DNA of 33,572 nucleotides from Candidatus Zixiibacteriota bacterium (GTDB taxonomy: Bacteria > Zixibacteria > MSB-5A5 > RBG-16-43-9), in the NCBI GenBank assembly GCA_022865345.1, contig JALHSU010000168.1, positions 1 through 33,572 of the forward strand, in the 5' to 3' direction. Position 1 is the stretch's first letter. Each line of letters begins with the position of its first letter. The position numbers and the translations under genes were made by a program. This document shows, piece after piece, positions 31,112-33,572 of this stretch. The notes beneath the pieces are model-generated. The model was not told where the DNA came from and searched no databases. It saw only the letters and a program-made list of their open reading frames with translations.

Positions 31112-31169
31112 ACCTCACAGCATCCTTCAATGACTTCCCGACCTCACAGCATCCTTCAAAGATTTCCCG
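31112..31169. repeat. 29-bp tandem duplication at the 3' end of the HU gene
   Basis: Units 31112-31140 and 31141-31169 both begin ACCTCACAGCATCCTTCAA and differ at only two of 29 positions. Because 29 is not a multiple of three, the second pass is read in another frame and gives a new stop. Confidence 0.9.
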
Positions 31170-31411
31170 GCTTTGAAACGCGGCACTCTGGCTGCGGCTA
31201 TCTTTATCGGCTCGCCGGTTTGAGGATTCCTTCCGGTGCGGGCTTTACGCTTCCCAACCGAGAACGTGCCAAAACCTACGAAACTTACTTTCTTCCCCTT
31301 CTTCAGGGAACTGGTCACGCCATCGAAAAAGGCGGCCAGGGCTTTGTGGGCCTGGGTTTTGGTTACATTGGCTTCCTTGGCAATCTTGGAAACCAGTTCT
31401 TCTTTCGTCAT
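31127..31411 (-). CDS. hup: HU-family DNA-binding protein (C-terminus altered by duplication)
   Basis: A 94-aa histone-like nucleoid protein that bends and packs DNA. It has the full HU fold: the helical 'MTKEELVSKIAKEANVTKTQ', the beta arm with 'GRNPQTGEPIKIAAARVPRF' carrying the conserved Arg-Asn-Pro tip, and the closing 'KAGKSLKDAV'. HU proteins of this type usually stop just after that helix. Here the frame runs on as RSGSH because a 29-bp tandem duplication shifts the frame; the downstream copy still encodes the expected ending (AVR then TAG) at 31110. The protein is probably functional, since the addition is only four residues. The start has AAGGGGGTGA upstream and a strong promoter at 31467-31495. 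Confidence 0.95.
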   Translation of the reverse strand: MTKEELVSKIAKEANVTKTQAHKALAAFFDGVTSSLKKGKKVSFVGFGTFSVGKRKARTGRNPQTGEPIKIAAARVPRFKAGKSLKDAVRSGSH

Positions 31412-31466
31412 CGACTCACCCCCTTAATCTGGGCTAAGGGTTAAGGTTTTTTAGTTTACGCCCCAA

Positions 31467-31495
31467 AGAATATAGTACCTATGTGGGTTTGTCAA
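31467..31495 (-). promoter_or_regulatory. Predicted sigma70-type promoter of HU
   Basis: Minus strand TTGACA (31490-31495), 17-nt spacer, TATTCT (31467-31472). The leader is about 50 nt. Confidence 0.65.
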
Positions 31496-31564
31496 GGATT
31501 ATTTTTATTTTTCTAATTTTTTTTTATACATACACCCGACTCGGGGCTGATAAAATAAGGAGTT

Positions 31565-33572
31565 TTAATACCCCCGCTCCCTGATGCCCACCATTCCTTT
31601 CTCCAGCTTGACTTCGGGCAAGGCTTTGATATTTATCCTGAAATAGTAGCCCTGCCTGACTCCATTGGCTATCCAGGTAAAGTTGCCCTCCCAGCAGTGC
31701 AGGTCCCGATAAAACACAAAGCTCTGCTCGACGATTTTCTTCAGGGTAAAATCATAATGGGTAAGATAGTTCACATGCCACTTTTCGGTCAGCGAGAAAT
31801 CCAGGGAAAGACTCAGCCAGTGGTTTTTAATGGTTCCCGGGGAGTACCTGGTCTCCGAATACCTGTGGCTTAAAGAGAAATTATAGCTCTTTCCGTTTTT
31901 TCCTTGTTCTCCTTCACCCTGTCCCGAAGCTCCCCAGACGCCTCTGTGAGACAGACTGGTGTTCAGGCTTAAATTCAGCAGGCGGGGATGTAAAAGGTCA
32001 AGCTCTTTGGTTTCGAGATTATAAGGGTCATGGGTGAATGTTAGACCTATGTCTATTCCGGGAATAGCATTTGACCTCAAGCTGGAGGAAAGATTAGATA
32101 GTTTGTGCTCCTTGGCTAAGAAGTTGTAACCTGTGCTCAGGGTGTAATTGAAAAGCTCAAACTTGCTCTCTTTACCTTTCTTCTCGGTTTTCATTTGCAA
32201 AAGATGAGTAAAACTGAAGTTAAGCATCTGGGCTTTTCCTCCTCCGCTCCCCACTCCGGTATAGTAGACAAAGGGAAGATGCCTTGTTATCTCTGGAACA
32301 AAGATCAAGTCCAGACTGGGTGTCATAACCTGCCTGATTCCGGTTACCCTGCCCAGCTTTGGACGGAAAGTCCCAAAGATCGTGGTCCTGGCATTTAAAC
32401 CTACGGAATATGTTCCCCTGCGGGCGGGTGAAGAATTTTTCAGTGTCTGGCTCAGACTGGTATCGGTCGAGAAAACATAATACCAGGTCTCTCGATAATC
32501 TAAATTAGGTGACAGGATAAGCCAACTGAAAAGGGTCTGGGGAAAAGTCAAATGAAAGGAATTATCCAGACTGACAAATTGCTTCCGGGCAAAATTGTCA
32601 CTCACCCTGATTTTGCTATAATAGTTCTGAAAAGAAGAAGCAAATGAGAGATACAGGTTTTGGTACCATCTTTTGGGCTGGCCAAGCTTAGACCTGTCCT
32701 TTGGATCCAAATTCGGAAAAGGTGAAAAAGCGGGCTGGGTCAGACTGACCGAGGGAAGATTCATTGTTTTTGAATCTGTATCTAAGTTCTCCGTCCGTAA
32801 TACCACCAGGGATATAGCCGCACCATGATATCTGGTAGCTAAATTTGCCTGGGAGGTAATGATACGGTTCCTTCTTTCTGCCGCATCAAAACTATACAGG
32901 CGATAATATGAGCTATTATTTACGAACCTTCCATTCGCAGAAAGCCTGGTCACCGGGGAGAGCGTCTGCGAATGGTTCACCACCAGGTCCCAATACTCAG
33001 TAGTGCTTTTGCTAAAAGCTGTTTCAGAGACATCTCTTTTGTAGGAACTGGCAATGCTCCCGTTATAAAGATACCTTTTCGCATATCTGAAATTCTCTCT
33101 TACGAGCCAGCCGGTATTTTCGAAAAAATCGAAGCTGGTCTCCAGGTCCCAGTAGTCCGAAGGTGCCAAGTAATAACCTAAGTTACGGATGAAGTATTCC
33201 CCGGAAACAAAGTTTCCCACCTCGAATGCCAGAAACCCGGAGTGCCTGCCTGGTTTAATGGGAAAGATATAAAACGGTATTGCCGCAACCGGAATCTTTT
33301 CGATATACATGACCACGGGCCTGACAATCACCTTGTCTTTCGCAATTATTTTCATCTTCCGGGAATAGAAGTAATAATGTGGAGTATCTAAATCACAGGT
33401 GGTATACCTGCCACCTGAAGCTAAGAAAACATCATCTTTTATTCTTCCCAATTCGTTTCCATGATAATATCCTCCTTGGAACTCAGTCTGGCCTGCTTTG
33501 ACTTTCCCCTTACGGGTTTGAAGATAGTAGCTCATCTCCTCACCTTTTATCTCCTCTTTCCCATCCATCAAA
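31565..33572 (-). CDS. lptD: LPS-assembly protein LptD (N-terminus beyond right edge)
   Basis: The open frame runs off the right end, so the first in-frame start codons at the edge are not the true start; the N-terminal signal and part of the OstA/LptA-like beta-jellyroll are missing. The visible 668 residues begin within that jellyroll ('YYLQTRKGKVKAGQTEFQGG', 'VFLASGGRYTTCDLDTPHYY', 'DKVIVRPVVMYIEKIPVAAI') and pass through 'YIFPIKPGRHSGFLAFEVG' into a large beta-barrel ('DYWDLETSFDFFENTGW'). This matches LptD of FCB and proteobacterial type, which inserts lipopolysaccharide into the outer leaflet. The protein ends RERGY with an aromatic last residue, as expected for Bam substrates. It lies upstream of HU on the same strand, 153 nt apart. 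LptD together with LolA and BamD shows an LPS-bearing diderm. Confidence 0.92.
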   Translation of the reverse strand, partial: LMDGKEEIKGEEMSYYLQTRKGKVKAGQTEFQGGYYHGNELGRIKDDVFLASGGRYTTCDLDTPHYYFYSRKMKIIAKDKVIVRPVVMYIEKIPVAAIPFYIFPIKPGRHSGFLAFEVGNFVSGEYFIRNLGYYLAPSDYWDLETSFDFFENTGWLVRENFRYAKRYLYNGSIASSYKRDVSETAFSKSTTEYWDLVVNHSQTLSPVTRLSANGRFVNNSSYYRLYSFDAAERRNRIITSQANLATRYHGAAISLVVLRTENLDTDSKTMNLPSVSLTQPAFSPFPNLDPKDRSKLGQPKRWYQNLYLSFASSFQNYYSKIRVSDNFARKQFVSLDNSFHLTFPQTLFSWLILSPNLDYRETWYYVFSTDTSLSQTLKNSSPARRGTYSVGLNARTTIFGTFRPKLGRVTGIRQVMTPSLDLIFVPEITRHLPFVYYTGVGSGGGKAQMLNFSFTHLLQMKTEKKGKESKFELFNYTLSTGYNFLAKEHKLSNLSSSLRSNAIPGIDIGLTFTHDPYNLETKELDLLHPRLLNLSLNTSLSHRGVWGASGQGEGEQGKNGKSYNFSLSHRYSETRYSPGTIKNHWLSLSLDFSLTEKWHVNYLTHYDFTLKKIVEQSFVFYRDLHCWEGNFTWIANGVRQGYYFRINIKALPEVKLEKGMVGIRERGY

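Overview
The window looks like part of a chromosome from a Gram-negative, uncultured-type bacterium of the Fibrobacterota-Chlorobiota-Bacteroidota (FCB) superphylum, perhaps Zixibacteria-, KSB1- or Marinimicrobia-like. Evidence: an outer-membrane assembly set (LptD, LolA, a BamD-like lipoprotein); a TonB-dependent receptor with an N-terminal carboxypeptidase-regulatory-like domain; a secreted protein with a type IX-style C-terminal sorting domain; a PorV/PorQ-family protein; and an SBBP beta-propeller protein ending in a dockerin. The phylum is inferred from gene content only.

Layout. 1-6.2 kb (minus): operon TonB-dependent receptor > CTD protein > PorV/PorQ protein, with a promoter and a leader of about 290 nt. 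6.9-10.1 kb (minus): transketolase > class I/II aminotransferase, with a clear sigma70-type promoter and a terminator. 10.4-14.0 kb (minus): coaE and polA, separated by palindromic repeats. 14.0-17.1 kb: an accessory-looking block with a subtilase lipoprotein on the plus strand. The block is flanked by 125-bp direct repeats, each holding a G-quadruplex-like decamer array, and contains a decayed tRNA-Asn and several hairpin repeats. 17.2-19.6 kb (plus): MarR-GNAT regulator plus S41 peptidase, behind a palindromic operator. 19.7-29.1 kb (minus): a long co-directional run of ftsK > lolA > rimO > MNT/HEPN pair > SPL-like radical SAM > lytic transglycosylase > unknown envelope protein > bamD-like > nadD > perR > small ORF. 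29.4-30.8 kb: SBBP/dockerin protein. 31.1-33.6 kb: HU, then lptD running off the right edge.

How the parts fit. The first operon resembles FCB outer-membrane uptake/secretion loci: the receptor handles import, the CTD protein is a likely type IX client, and PorV-family proteins are client shuttles. The long central run mixes housekeeping genes (chromosome translocation, ribosomal methylthiolation, NAD synthesis, peroxide sensing) with envelope genes.

The strongest unusual signals are: the subtilase block (direct repeats, abrupt GC change inside the gene, tRNA-Asn relic); a 29-bp tandem duplication that changed the C-terminus of HU; a Fur-family protein whose ligand spacing matches PerR exactly, next to a Fur/PerR-box-like site; and perfect anti-Shine-Dalgarno 11-mers deep inside two long leaders. 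I see no complete novel defence system. The nearest thing is the MNT/HEPN pair, whose HEPN lacks the canonical RX4-6H motif.
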